Shown piece by piece: positions 15,714-23,937 of a stretch of DNA of 46,977 nucleotides; position 1 is the stretch's first letter; each line of letters starts with the position of its first letter. The notes under the pieces are model-generated. The model did not search any database and was not told where the DNA came from. It saw only the letters and a list, made by a program, of their open reading frames with translations. The position numbers and the translations under genes were made by a program. The stretch spans positions 1 to 46,977 of the forward strand of contig CAYWCO010000001.1 of the NCBI GenBank assembly GCA_964456815.1. The letters run 5' to 3'. This DNA comes from CAVTZP01 sp964456815 (lineage in GTDB: Bacteria > Chloroflexota > Dehalococcoidia > Dehalococcoidales > BS750m-G39).

Positions 15714-16918
15714 GGTATCACCCCTTCATCCTTTAGCTTGGCAATATCCTCCCAGCTATAACCGAGCTCCAGTAAAATCTCCTCAGTATGCTGCCCAAGC
15801 TCGGGGGCTTCCCTTTTCACCGAGGCTGGGGTCTCATGAAATGTCCAGGGAAAGCCCAGCATCCTTATCTTGCCCCACACCGGGTGCTCAACCGGGACAA
15901 TATAATCATTAGCTACGGCTTGAGGGTCTTCAAACACCTCGCTAGCTGACTGAACTGGGGTATAGATTACATTCTCCTTCTTAAAAATCTTAAACCACTG
16001 CGCTCTTGTCTTGGCGGCAAACTTCTTATCCAAGATAGCCACCAGCTCTTTGGCATTATCATGCCTGGCTTCTATAGTGCTGAATTTTGGGTCATGCTCC
16101 AGCTCTTCAATTCCCATCGCCTTGCACACATTAGGCCAGTATCTATCCGGCTGAAGGTGAGCAATGACAATCCATTTATCGTCTTTACACTTATAGTGGT
16201 TATAAATTGGGTTACCGGCTTCAGCCCTGAGCAATCTGGGAAACTCCTGCCCCAAAACCCCGGGAGCAGCAAAGTTGACCCCGTGTAAAGCAATCAGGCT
16301 ACCCATTAATGAAGTATCTACCAGCTGCCCTTTACCGGTCTTCTCCCTGGCATAGAGGGCGGCGGTCACCGCCCAGGCACACATAAGTCCGCCCTGTTCG
16401 TCACCCATTCCTGGTATCAGGGTTCCCGGTGGACCACCCCGCTCCCCAGACATCATCATGGTTCCACTCCTGGCTATCCCAGTATAGTCAAAGGAAAGTT
16501 CATTAGCATCCGGACCCTTTCTCCCCCAACCAGAGGCGTGGGTATAAATAAGCCGCGGGTTTCTCGACATTAGCGCCTCGGGGCCAATGCCCATCTTCTG
16601 CGGGGCATTTATACTCATATTGGTCAGAAAGACGTCAGCGGTATCAATCAGCTTTAAAAATATCTCAATCCCTTTTTCAGTTTTCAAATCCAGAGCGATG
16701 CTTCTCTTATTGCGATTATTGCTTTCAAAGTAGTAGTTTCGACCTTTCAAACCGGTATCGGCACCGACGATTCTCATCATCCCCCGCCCCGGGTCTCCAG
16801 TTGGCGGTTCCACCTTAATTACGTCAGCACCCAAATCGCCCAGTCTCATGCCAGCAACCGGTCCTTGCTGAAACATGGATATTTCCACCACTTTAACCCC
16901 ATCTAAAGGTCCAGCCAT
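15710..16918 (-). CDS. Family III (CaiB/BaiF) CoA-transferase
   Basis: The 402-aa protein matches the family III length and motifs: PLDGVKVVEISMFQQGPVAG at the start, LGADVIKVEPPTGDPGRG, then RNKRSIALDLKTEKG. The active-site aspartate expected about residue 165-175 lies in a region with GMGDEQGG. These enzymes move CoA between carboxylic acids, here perhaps acids from amino acid breakdown. It lies 48 bp after AOR on the same strand and is probably the last gene of the liv-aor unit. Substrate is unknown. Confidence 0.93.
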   Translation of the reverse strand: MAGPLDGVKVVEISMFQQGPVAGMRLGDLGADVIKVEPPTGDPGRGMMRIVGADTGLKGRNYYFESNNRNKRSIALDLKTEKGIEIFLKLIDTADVFLTNMSINAPQKMGIGPEALMSRNPRLIYTHASGWGRKGPDANELSFDYTGIARSGTMMMSGERGGPPGTLIPGMGDEQGGLMCAWAVTAALYAREKTGKGQLVDTSLMGSLIALHGVNFAAPGVLGQEFPRLLRAEAGNPIYNHYKCKDDKWIVIAHLQPDRYWPNVCKAMGIEELEHDPKFSTIEARHDNAKELVAILDKKFAAKTRAQWFKIFKKENVIYTPVQSASEVFEDPQAVANDYIVPVEHPVWGKIRMLGFPWTFHETPASVKREAPELGQHTEEILLELGYSWEDIAKLKDEGVIP

Positions 16919-16966
16919 CTCTTTGCCCCTTTTGCCAACATTAAGCAGAGCCGCAGGTTCGTATTT

Positions 16967-18817
16967 TCAAACGCCTATTTCCTGCGCCGCCTTTTCCAAC
17001 CCCAAGTCCATGAGTTTCTTTCTAGTCGGAACTCCATCCTTACTCCAGCCGCGTAGCTGGTAATAAGCATCTACCGCTTCCTCAAATTTTTCCCGGCTTA
17101 TCTTATGCCCCTCACCGGGTCCTTTAGGCATAGGTTCTTCAAAGACCCTGCCTGGTAGAATATCATCTTTTTTGGATATATTCCCTTCCCTGACATTAAA
17201 TGCCCTTATTAGCTGCTCCGTTCTTTCCCCAACGAGCAGGAATTCGTCCATGCTGATGTCAGAGCCGAGGGCACCATTCAACAGGCTTAGGTGAATTTCC
17301 GGCGGGAGAAAGTTGAAAATACAGCTGATAAGAGTCTCACGCGCCGTAGCCAGGTCTTCGGTGTCCTTTACTATCTTTGGCTTTCCCTCAAGGGTGAATC
17401 TATCAGGAACCTCAGGCGCTCCAGAGAATTCGATAAAGTCAACGTCAGAGCTCAAGTGACAGGCACCTCTGTCGCTAACAGCAAAACTGAATCCATGTCC
17501 CTGGGCACCCCTTATATCCCAGGCGGCGGGGAAGGCCAGTCCCTTTACCTGCATGGCAAATTTTTCTGAACCACGGCCAATCTTATCAGCCATCGCCTTT
17601 GTGCCCTGGGCGAGTAACTTGCCAAGACCTTTTCTATAGGCTATGTCCGTTACCATCTCGAGGGCAGCTTGCTCATTCCCAAACCGTACCTCCGAACCAC
17701 CAGTATCTTCCTGGGACATTAATCCTTTCTCATAGCATTCCATAACAAAGGACACTGCATTTCCGGTTTGAATCGTGTCCATTCCCATTTTGTCGCAGAG
17801 TAAGCCCAGATAGGCTATGGTCTCGTAATCGGTTATTCCGATATTCGGACCCAGTAGCATGAGGGTTTCAAATTCAGTTTCGGCGCTAAATTTGCCCCAT
17901 TTCCCACCGGTTATTCTAACCAGCTTCTCGCAGGCTATCGGGCATCTATAGCAGGACAGGCGTTCAGGCTTATACCTCGCCTCTATCGCCGGTCCGGAAA
18001 ACCGCTCAGCCACTTCTTCTTCCATAACCCCGGTTGAGTAATTTTTGACGGTGGCAATGCCCATGGCTTGAGCCATAGGTATCATGGTTAGTGTCCCGTA
18101 TTTACTTAAGCCCTCTTGTATTACCTTATTATTCCTGATGTTCTCATTGGCTGCCCTCACTGCCTCCCTAAAACTGCTTTCGTCAGCTACCTTAGCCTTA
18201 CCCGTTCCCTTGACTACAATTGCTTTCAGGTTCTTAGAGCCCATTACCGCCCCTATTCCCCCTCTGCCAGCCTGCCGGTAAATCTGATGACATACACAAG
18301 CATGACTTATCAGATTTTCTCCAGCCGGTCCTATGGAGGCAATCTGCACGTCTCTACCGAACCTATCTTTCAGAGCTTTCTCGGTTTCCACTACATCCTT
18401 GCCCCACAGGTCAGTGGCGTCTTCGATTTTGACCTCTTCGTCATTAATGTAGACGCATACCGGTTTTTCCGCCTTTCCTCTTACGGTCACAAGATCGTAG
18501 CCAGCAAATCTAATTCCGGGACCCAAGCTTCCCCCCACATAACTATCAATAAATATTCCGGTTAAGGGAGACTTGGTGGCAAATGCGGTCTTGGCAAAGG
18601 CGGGGGCACTTGTCCCGACAAGAGGGCCCGTCACCATGACCAAAACATTATCTGGGCTTAAGGGATTTGTCCCCGGCTTTAGCTCATCATAAAGTACCTT
18701 GGCGGCAAACCCCTTGCCACCGATAAAGTTTTTAAGAACATCCTCCTCAATTTTCCCCTTGGTTACTTCCTTGGCAGACAAGTCTATGGTTAGCCGTTTT
18801 CCGTAGCTCTCAGTCAT
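16967..18817 (-). CDS. aor: Aldehyde ferredoxin oxidoreductase (tungsten/molybdenum pterin enzyme)
   Basis: The 616-aa protein has the AOR N-terminal domain (FIGGKGFAAKVLYDEL, SPLTGIFIDSYVGG, and the pterin-binding GRGGIGAVMGSKNLKA) and the cluster-binding CYRCPIAC followed by a later Cys in the domain 3 region (LISCIFNF). It oxidises aldehydes to acids, or the reverse, with ferredoxin and a tungstopterin or molybdopterin cofactor in the cytoplasm. It lies 31 bp after livF on the same strand, tying it to amino acid uptake: aldehydes from oxoacid decarboxylation are classic substrates. The start has GGGGGGGAAC before ATG. MobB (33134) may serve its cofactor. Confidence 0.95.
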   Translation of the reverse strand: MTESYGKRLTIDLSAKEVTKGKIEEDVLKNFIGGKGFAAKVLYDELKPGTNPLSPDNVLVMVTGPLVGTSAPAFAKTAFATKSPLTGIFIDSYVGGSLGPGIRFAGYDLVTVRGKAEKPVCVYINDEEVKIEDATDLWGKDVVETEKALKDRFGRDVQIASIGPAGENLISHACVCHQIYRQAGRGGIGAVMGSKNLKAIVVKGTGKAKVADESSFREAVRAANENIRNNKVIQEGLSKYGTLTMIPMAQAMGIATVKNYSTGVMEEEVAERFSGPAIEARYKPERLSCYRCPIACEKLVRITGGKWGKFSAETEFETLMLLGPNIGITDYETIAYLGLLCDKMGMDTIQTGNAVSFVMECYEKGLMSQEDTGGSEVRFGNEQAALEMVTDIAYRKGLGKLLAQGTKAMADKIGRGSEKFAMQVKGLAFPAAWDIRGAQGHGFSFAVSDRGACHLSSDVDFIEFSGAPEVPDRFTLEGKPKIVKDTEDLATARETLISCIFNFLPPEIHLSLLNGALGSDISMDEFLLVGERTEQLIRAFNVREGNISKKDDILPGRVFEEPMPKGPGEGHKISREKFEEAVDAYYQLRGWSKDGVPTRKKLMDLGLEKAAQEIGV

Positions 18818-18847
18818 TGTTCCCCCCCTTTTTTTATAGTATGTGGT

Positions 18848-19555
18848 TTATCCTCCCAGGTATGCCCTCTTGACAATCTCGCTACCTTTAAAGGCATCGA
18901 TGTTCCCCTCTAGAACTACTTTGCCAACCTGTAGCGCATAAGCCCTCTCGGCCACCCGGAGGGCTAAGGGAACATTTTGCTCCACCAGAAGAACACCGAC
19001 ACCGCTTTGATTAATGTTTTTAATGATAGGAACCAGTTCATCAACCAGTTTAGGAGCCAATCCCAGCGAAGGCTCGTCCATCAAAAGTAGCTTTGGTTTG
19101 GCCATTAAGCCACGGGCAATAGCTAACATCTGCTGTTCGCCACCGCTTAAGGTTCCCGCTTTTTGATTACGCCTCTCCCATAATATAGGGAAGTGCTCAA
19201 AGACCCCCTTCATGTCCTTCTCTATGCCAGCCCTGTCCTTTCGCAGGCTGGCACCAAGTTTAAGATTGCTCAAAACAGTAAGATAAGGGAAAAGCCTTCG
19301 TCCTTCAGGAATATGGACTAGGCCAAGATTCACAATATGATAAGGTGGCATCCTATCTATCCTTCTATCCAGAAACCATATTTCCCCTGAGGTTAACGGT
19401 GTTAACCCGGACAAGGCTTTCAAAATGGTGCTTTTGCCAGCGCCGTTAGCCCCAATAATGGTAACTACAGTTCCCTCAGCAACTTCCAGGGACACACTGT
19501 CTACTGCCGTGGCTTTCCCGTAGTGCACCGATATATCTTTTACTCTAAGCAGCAT
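18848..19555 (-). CDS. livF: Branched-chain amino acid ABC transporter ATPase LivF
   Basis: A compact ABC ATPase with Walker A GANGAGKST, signature LSGGEQQM and Walker B LLLMDEPSLGLAP, which is the LivF pattern (KALSGL, then IPEGRRLFPYLTV). I start it at ATG 19555 (235 aa), preceded by GGGAGTGAGC; an in-frame TTG at 19567 lies deeper in livG. It overlaps the end of livG by 11 nt. With LivG it powers uptake through LivHM. Confidence 0.94.
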   Translation of the reverse strand: MLLRVKDISVHYGKATAVDSVSLEVAEGTVVTIIGANGAGKSTILKALSGLTPLTSGEIWFLDRRIDRMPPYHIVNLGLVHIPEGRRLFPYLTVLSNLKLGASLRKDRAGIEKDMKGVFEHFPILWERRNQKAGTLSGGEQQMLAIARGLMAKPKLLLMDEPSLGLAPKLVDELVPIIKNINQSGVGVLLVEQNVPLALRVAERAYALQVGKVVLEGNIDAFKGSEIVKRAYLGG

Positions 19556-20339
19556 GCTCACTCCCAAAGTAGGCTTGGATTACATCCTCATCCCGCCTCA
19601 CTTCTTCAGGCAAGCCTTCGGCAATCTTCTGCCCGAAATTCAGTACTATAACCCTGTCACATAAGCTCATGAACTCCATATTGTGCTCAACCAACAGGAT
19701 GGTGGTCCCTTGCGACTGTATTTTCTCAAAGACTCCGAGTGAAAAAACAATCTCGTCACGGGTCATCCCGGCTATCGGCTCATCAAGTAACAGCAGTTTC
19801 GGCTTAACCGCCAGGGCTCTGGCCACACCAAGTACCTTCTGGTAGCCGTGGGGTAGATTCTTGGCAAGTTCATCTTTTACTTTATCTAGCCCAACGAGCT
19901 GCAAGATTTCCATTGCCTGGTTTGAGATATATTCCTCTTTCTTGCGGTATCCAGGGGTATTCAACGCAGCCTCCCAGAAGCTGAACTTTGGATATAAATA
20001 GAATGATGCCACTAAATTTTCCATTACCGTGAAATCAGCAAAAAGATAGGCGGCTTGAAAAGTGCGGCCTATTCCTATCTTGGCAGCTAAATGTGGCTTC
20101 TTGCCAGTAATATCTTCCCCGTCAAATATTATCTTGCCTCCTGAGGGGCGGAGAACACCGGTTATCAAATTGAAAACGGTTGTTTTCCCGGCGCCATTAG
20201 GGCCGATGATGCCAACAATCTCTCCCCGGTTGACGTGCATGTCCAGTCGCGAGACAGCCGCTAATCCACCGAAATACTTGGTTAATCCCCTGGTTTCAAG
20301 CAACACTTCCGGGTACCTTTCTGTTACGGACTTCTCCAT
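19545..20339 (-). CDS. livG: Branched-chain amino acid ABC transporter ATPase LivG
   Basis: ABC ATPase with Walker A GPNGAGKTT, a LivG-like insertion (GIGRTFQAAYLFADFTVMEN), an atypical signature region HGYQKVLGVARALAVKPKLL and Walker B LLLDEPIAGM. The C-terminal NFGQKIAEGLPEEV is typical of LivG. The signature reads LPHGYQKVLGVARAL instead of LSGGQQR, a known tolerance in this subfamily. I start it at ATG 20339 (264 aa); a TTG at 20372 is possible. It overlaps livM by about 44 nt. Confidence 0.92.
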   Translation of the reverse strand: MEKSVTERYPEVLLETRGLTKYFGGLAAVSRLDMHVNRGEIVGIIGPNGAGKTTVFNLITGVLRPSGGKIIFDGEDITGKKPHLAAKIGIGRTFQAAYLFADFTVMENLVASFYLYPKFSFWEAALNTPGYRKKEEYISNQAMEILQLVGLDKVKDELAKNLPHGYQKVLGVARALAVKPKLLLLDEPIAGMTRDEIVFSLGVFEKIQSQGTTILLVEHNMEFMSLCDRVIVLNFGQKIAEGLPEEVRRDEDVIQAYFGSEHAA

Positions 20340-21294
20340 ACTTTGCTCTAATCTGATCGAACAGACCGGCAATGCCCTGAGGCATTAAAAAGACCACGAG
20401 TAACATTATAGCTCCCAGAATAAGAGGAGCATACTCTCTCAACCCGCGGAAAAATTCGAGGACCAAGACCAGAATAGCCGTTCCGATAATAGGTCCGGCG
20501 AATTTATCGCGACCACCTACCAGCATATACATCACCAGGAATATGCTTGGTAGAAAACTAAAAGTGCCGGGTGCCAGTACCAGATTGTAATGGGCATAGC
20601 TGGCACCAGCAATACCGGCAAAAAAACAGCCTACCGCCAGGGCAAGGACTCTAAAGCCGGCCTCATTAATGCCGACGCTGGATGCCACAAAATGGGATTG
20701 GGCAATAGCCTTCCAGGTCATGCCGACACGAGAGTGCTCAATCCTATATAGAACCAAAAGGCAGACTATAGTTAGCACCAGGGTAAAATAATAGTATGGC
20801 ACCTTCTGGCCAACAAAAGTTATATTTACCAAGCCGGGAATATTGATGGGGTCTAGAGGAGGGATGCCAGCGAGGCCGGCAGCACCGGTCCATTTCTGGG
20901 CTACTCTTATTAAAGCCACTATGGCTATTCCCCCAAAAAGGCTCACCATGGAAAAGTAGATTGCCCTTACCCTGGTAAACGGGTAACCCACTAAAATCGC
21001 GACCATCATCGCCGCTAATCCCCCCAGCGGTATGGTAAGCCAGGGTGAAAAGCCCAGCTCTTTTGATACCACACCGGAAAAGTAAGCGCCAATACCCATG
21101 AAGGCAGCATGGGCGACAGACACCTGACCGGAAAGGGCTATGGTGCGCAGGCTGCTAACGACAATGATATATAGCATCGTTATAATGAAAATGTGAATAT
21201 AGTAAGGCTTTTGGATAATTAAGGGGATTAGGAATAAAAGGATTATAAAAATGGCAAAACCAGCCGGCTTGGTTAGATTCCTAATCCCCTTCAT
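20296..21294 (-). CDS. livM: Branched-chain amino acid ABC transporter permease LivM
   Basis: Multi-pass permease with LivM motifs (LSLRTIALSGQVSVAHAAFM-like SGQVSVAHAAFMGIGAYFSG, then GIAGASYAHYN and MLVGGRDKFAGPIIG). About eight or nine membrane segments. I choose ATG at 21294 because CAAGG lies 9 nt before it; ATG 21303 or TTG 21333 are also in frame, the latter overlapping livH. It forms the membrane channel with LivH. Confidence 0.92.
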   Translation of the reverse strand: MKGIRNLTKPAGFAIFIILLFLIPLIIQKPYYIHIFIITMLYIIVVSSLRTIALSGQVSVAHAAFMGIGAYFSGVVSKELGFSPWLTIPLGGLAAMMVAILVGYPFTRVRAIYFSMVSLFGGIAIVALIRVAQKWTGAAGLAGIPPLDPINIPGLVNITFVGQKVPYYYFTLVLTIVCLLVLYRIEHSRVGMTWKAIAQSHFVASSVGINEAGFRVLALAVGCFFAGIAGASYAHYNLVLAPGTFSFLPSIFLVMYMLVGGRDKFAGPIIGTAILVLVLEFFRGLREYAPLILGAIMLLVVFLMPQGIAGLFDQIRAKYGEVRNRKVPGSVA

Positions 21295-21316
21295 CAAAAA
21301 CATCCTTGAAACATAT

Positions 21317-22180
21317 TTATGCCTCGTGGCCAAACAGACCTTGGGGTCTAAAGAGCAGGATAGTGATCACTATGCCGAGGCCAATGGCATCAGTGGCACT
21401 GCCGCTTATAAAGAGGGGTAAAGAGGCATCTATAGTACCCAGAATCAGCCCGGCACCGAGGACACCGCCAATACTACCTATCCCAGCCAGGATGACTATT
21501 TCAATTGCTTTTACCAGCATCTGGTCTCCCATATAGGGGCTTAAACTGACTATGGCACCCATTAAGCTGCCAGCTACCGCTGCCAAGGCACAGGCTATCA
21601 CAGTGGCAACGGCAGAAACGCGATAGATATTAATCCCTTGCAGGACAGCACCGATAGAGTCCTGAGAAACGGCCAGCATTTGCTGGCCTATCCTAGTCTT
21701 CCGTATGAAAAAGATAAGCGCTAGCAGTAGGACGGCAGCGATAATGAAGGTTACTACCCTCTCGACACTAACTGAGACACCCCCGCTCCGGATAACACCT
21801 GAGGCAAAGGCGGGTAGGGCTCTCACCTGAGTGCCCACCAATATGTTGACTGCGGACTCCAGAATTACAATTAAGGCAAGCGTCATGACTATGGTGCGGT
21901 TGACATCCCCAAAAAATGGGCGGAAACAAAACCTCTCAAGGAACAGCCCGAATGCCCCCATTATTAATGCGGCCAGCACCAAGGACAGCCACTGGTCCAA
22001 GCCATATACTATCGCCAGTTGATAGCAAGCATAACCACCAACCATGTAGATGACGGCATGGGCAAAATTTAGAACGCGCATGACGCTAAGCATGAGAGCA
22101 AAACCAAGCGCCATCAAGATGTATATTGATGACAGCATCAAGGCATTTACGCCAACTTGCGCCAGTAATTCTGGGTCCAA
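21317..22180 (-). CDS. livH: Branched-chain amino acid ABC transporter permease LivH
   Basis: This 287-aa permease has eight or so membrane segments and LivH motifs (ALGFALMLSVMRVLNFAHAV near the N-terminus, NIYRVSAVATVIACALAAVAG and GIGSIGGVLGAGLILG near the C-terminus). The apparent start is TTG at 22180 with only a weak ribosome site. It is separated from livJ by a strong hairpin (22213-22254), which may lower permease expression relative to the binding protein. Confidence 0.93.
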   Translation of the reverse strand: MDPELLAQVGVNALMLSSIYILMALGFALMLSVMRVLNFAHAVIYMVGGYACYQLAIVYGLDQWLSLVLAALIMGAFGLFLERFCFRPFFGDVNRTIVMTLALIVILESAVNILVGTQVRALPAFASGVIRSGGVSVSVERVVTFIIAAVLLLALIFFIRKTRIGQQMLAVSQDSIGAVLQGINIYRVSAVATVIACALAAVAGSLMGAIVSLSPYMGDQMLVKAIEIVILAGIGSIGGVLGAGLILGTIDASLPLFISGSATDAIGLGIVITILLFRPQGLFGHEA

Positions 22181-22212
22181 ATCGTTCTTATCTTTCTAGC
22201 TTTTCGCCTTAT

Positions 22213-22254
22213 TGGCTATCTTGCAGGAGAGGATCCTCCCCCACAAGATAGCCA
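22213..22254 (-). other. Stable hairpin between livJ and livH
   Basis: TGGCTATCTTG and CAAGATAGCCA form a perfect 11-bp stem with further GGAG/CTCC pairing inside. On the transcribed strand no T tract follows, so it is more likely an mRNA-stabilising or processing hairpin than a full terminator. Such elements between binding protein and permease genes give higher binding-protein output. Confidence 0.7.
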
Positions 22255-22269
22255 TACAGCACAACTAAC

Positions 22270-23469
22270 CTATGGCAGAGGTACTTCCTGCCATTTAACC
22301 CAGACCACCTCTCCATCCTGAAGGGCGGACAATGGCATCGGGTAGCTTACAGTGTGGTTGATGCCATAGGTGCTCAGCCCACCTATCCTCCCCGACCCAT
22401 ATGCGGCATCGATTGAGGTCATCTGCTCCCAGGAATCCTTGACCACAGCAGGGTCAAGGCTCTGTGCCTCCTCAATAGCCTGGGTAAGACAATAGCAAGC
22501 ATTCCAACCCCAGACATGTGTTGGTGACGCTTTGCCATATGTGGCTTCGCCCCGGCTGGCGATTTCCCTTATCATGTCAGTCATCTCAGGGTCATCCATC
22601 TTTACATTATGGACATAAAACTCTGTAGATGCCTCTACGCCGGCAACCTCACGGATATCATAGGGGTCTTCATGACAGGCGAACACCGGGCCGGTGAAGC
22701 CCAACTCCCTGGCTGCTTTGAGCATAGCCCCCATGTGTATTGGCCAGCCGTTGATGAGGAATATAGCGTCGGGCTCAGGGGCAAGGGCATTGACGACAAA
22801 TGTGGTGAAGTCGGTTGTGTCCAGAGGCCATAACACCCAGCCCACTTTCTCAAGCCCCTCGGCGGCAGCCTTTTGGTCAAATACTGGCTCAAAAAAGGCA
22901 GGAGCCCCATCATCCGGGGTGAGAACGGAGATAGTTGTGAGGTCGGGGTAAGCCTCTTTCATATATTGCATATTGGGGGTCATATAGTCCAAGGTGGTGT
23001 CATTACAGACGAAGGTGTACGGGGTGTTCGCACCGTATTCATCCGGTGTGCCGCAGTTGTAGTATGCAACACGGATTACCCCGGCCGGTTCGGTGACTGT
23101 CCCCGCAGCTATAACCATGAAAGGCATAACCGTTCCAACAATGAAATCTACCTCATGGTCATAGACAAGCTTGGTCGCCGCGTCTACAGCACCGTCGGCA
23201 CTGCTCTGCCCGTCTTCAACAACAAAATCAATCGTGTATGGCTGCCCATCAATAGTAATCCCGCCTTCCTCATTAATCCATTCCTCGTACAGCTGTACCC
23301 CCTCCCAGATTAGTGCCTCAGACGCCGAGGCAAAGCCAGTCAGAGACATCAAAGCACCAATCTTCAAGGTCTGTGGTTCTTTTTCTTCACAGGCCGCCAT
23401 GAATGGTAACGCGACTAATAATAAAACCAAGAAAACACTCCCCAGTATTATTAATCCTTTCCTTTTCAA
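22270..23469 (-). CDS. livJ: Branched-chain amino acid ABC transporter substrate-binding lipoprotein
   Basis: The 399-aa protein starts with a positively charged signal peptide and a long hydrophobic stretch ending FMAAC, a plausible lipobox with lipidated Cys near residue 26, then the periplasmic type I binding fold (LKIGALMSLTGFASASE at the start of the mature part). The Leu/Ile/Val-binding family is clear; the ligand may also be aromatic acids or amides. Start is TTG at 23469 behind AAAGGAGGG. It is the first gene of livJHMGF-aor-caiB. Confidence 0.93.
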   Translation of the reverse strand: MKRKGLIILGSVFLVLLLVALPFMAACEEKEPQTLKIGALMSLTGFASASEALIWEGVQLYEEWINEEGGITIDGQPYTIDFVVEDGQSSADGAVDAATKLVYDHEVDFIVGTVMPFMVIAAGTVTEPAGVIRVAYYNCGTPDEYGANTPYTFVCNDTTLDYMTPNMQYMKEAYPDLTTISVLTPDDGAPAFFEPVFDQKAAAEGLEKVGWVLWPLDTTDFTTFVVNALAPEPDAIFLINGWPIHMGAMLKAARELGFTGPVFACHEDPYDIREVAGVEASTEFYVHNVKMDDPEMTDMIREIASRGEATYGKASPTHVWGWNACYCLTQAIEEAQSLDPAVVKDSWEQMTSIDAAYGSGRIGGLSTYGINHTVSYPMPLSALQDGEVVWVKWQEVPLP

Positions 23470-23570
23470 TTTAGCCCTCCTTTAAATCTTTGAGCTACTG
23501 AACATTAATGAATTAACCCTGTTTATCACCCCCCTTCACTGGTCAACTTCACAAGTCATACTATCACAAA

Positions 23571-23616
23571 AAGGACACCAGCCACCGCCATATTTAGTTA
23601 GTGGTTCCGTGTCCTT
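23571..23616 (-). terminator. Terminator-like hairpin in the liv leader (candidate attenuator)
   Basis: On the minus strand an 8-bp outer stem (AAGGACAC with GTGTCCTT) and a 6-bp inner stem (AACCAC with GTGGCT) are followed directly by TTTTTG. It lies between the proposed liv promoter and the livJ start, so it could act as a transcriptional attenuator; it could equally stop read-through from the peptide transporter operon, which ends about 320 bp upstream. Confidence 0.6.
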
Positions 23617-23648
23617 CTTCATCTACCCACTTCATAAATCAGCACTAC

Positions 23649-23677
23649 ATTATGTTATATCAAGGATGTTATATCAA
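23649..23677 (-). promoter_or_regulatory. Proposed liv operon promoter with tandem 12-bp repeat
   Basis: On the minus strand TTGATA (23672-23677), 17 nt spacer, CATAAT (23649-23654) forms a five-of-six and five-of-six promoter. The same sequence contains two copies of TTGATATAACAT two bases apart (23652-23663 and 23666-23677), a possible binding site overlapping the promoter. A second, weaker candidate is TTGACA at 23725-23730 with TAGACT at 23702-23707. Confidence 0.55.
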
Positions 23678-23857
23678 TACCATCTCCCGCCTGGTGGTCT
23701 AAGTCTAATCCTTACCTGTGTGATTGTCAATGCCGTATTCTAATTCAGCGGTGGATTTGTGTGCAGGTAAATTCGGGGTATAAATTGCCGCACTATTCCT
23801 GGCACGCATGTGAGGATACAAGGCAAGTTGCTTCTTAAAAATTGCTGTGGGAACAGT

Positions 23858-23935
23858 TCACTTCAGTCCGTGTTGAATGGCGATGACAGCCGCCTGGGTG
23901 CGGTCGGACACACCCAACTTTGCCGGAACTACACT
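23858..23935 (-). pseudogene. Relic of a LuxR/NarL-type HTH C-terminus
   Basis: The minus strand encodes KLGVSDRTQAAVIAIQHGLK and then a stop, the characteristic end of a NarL/LuxR-family helix-turn-helix (usually AKLGVxxRTQAVxxAxxxGL). The frame is closed by a stop within a few codons upstream, so the rest of the regulator is missing. It starts immediately after the stop of the peptide transporter ATPase gene. Confidence 0.72.
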
Positions 23936-23937
23936 GC

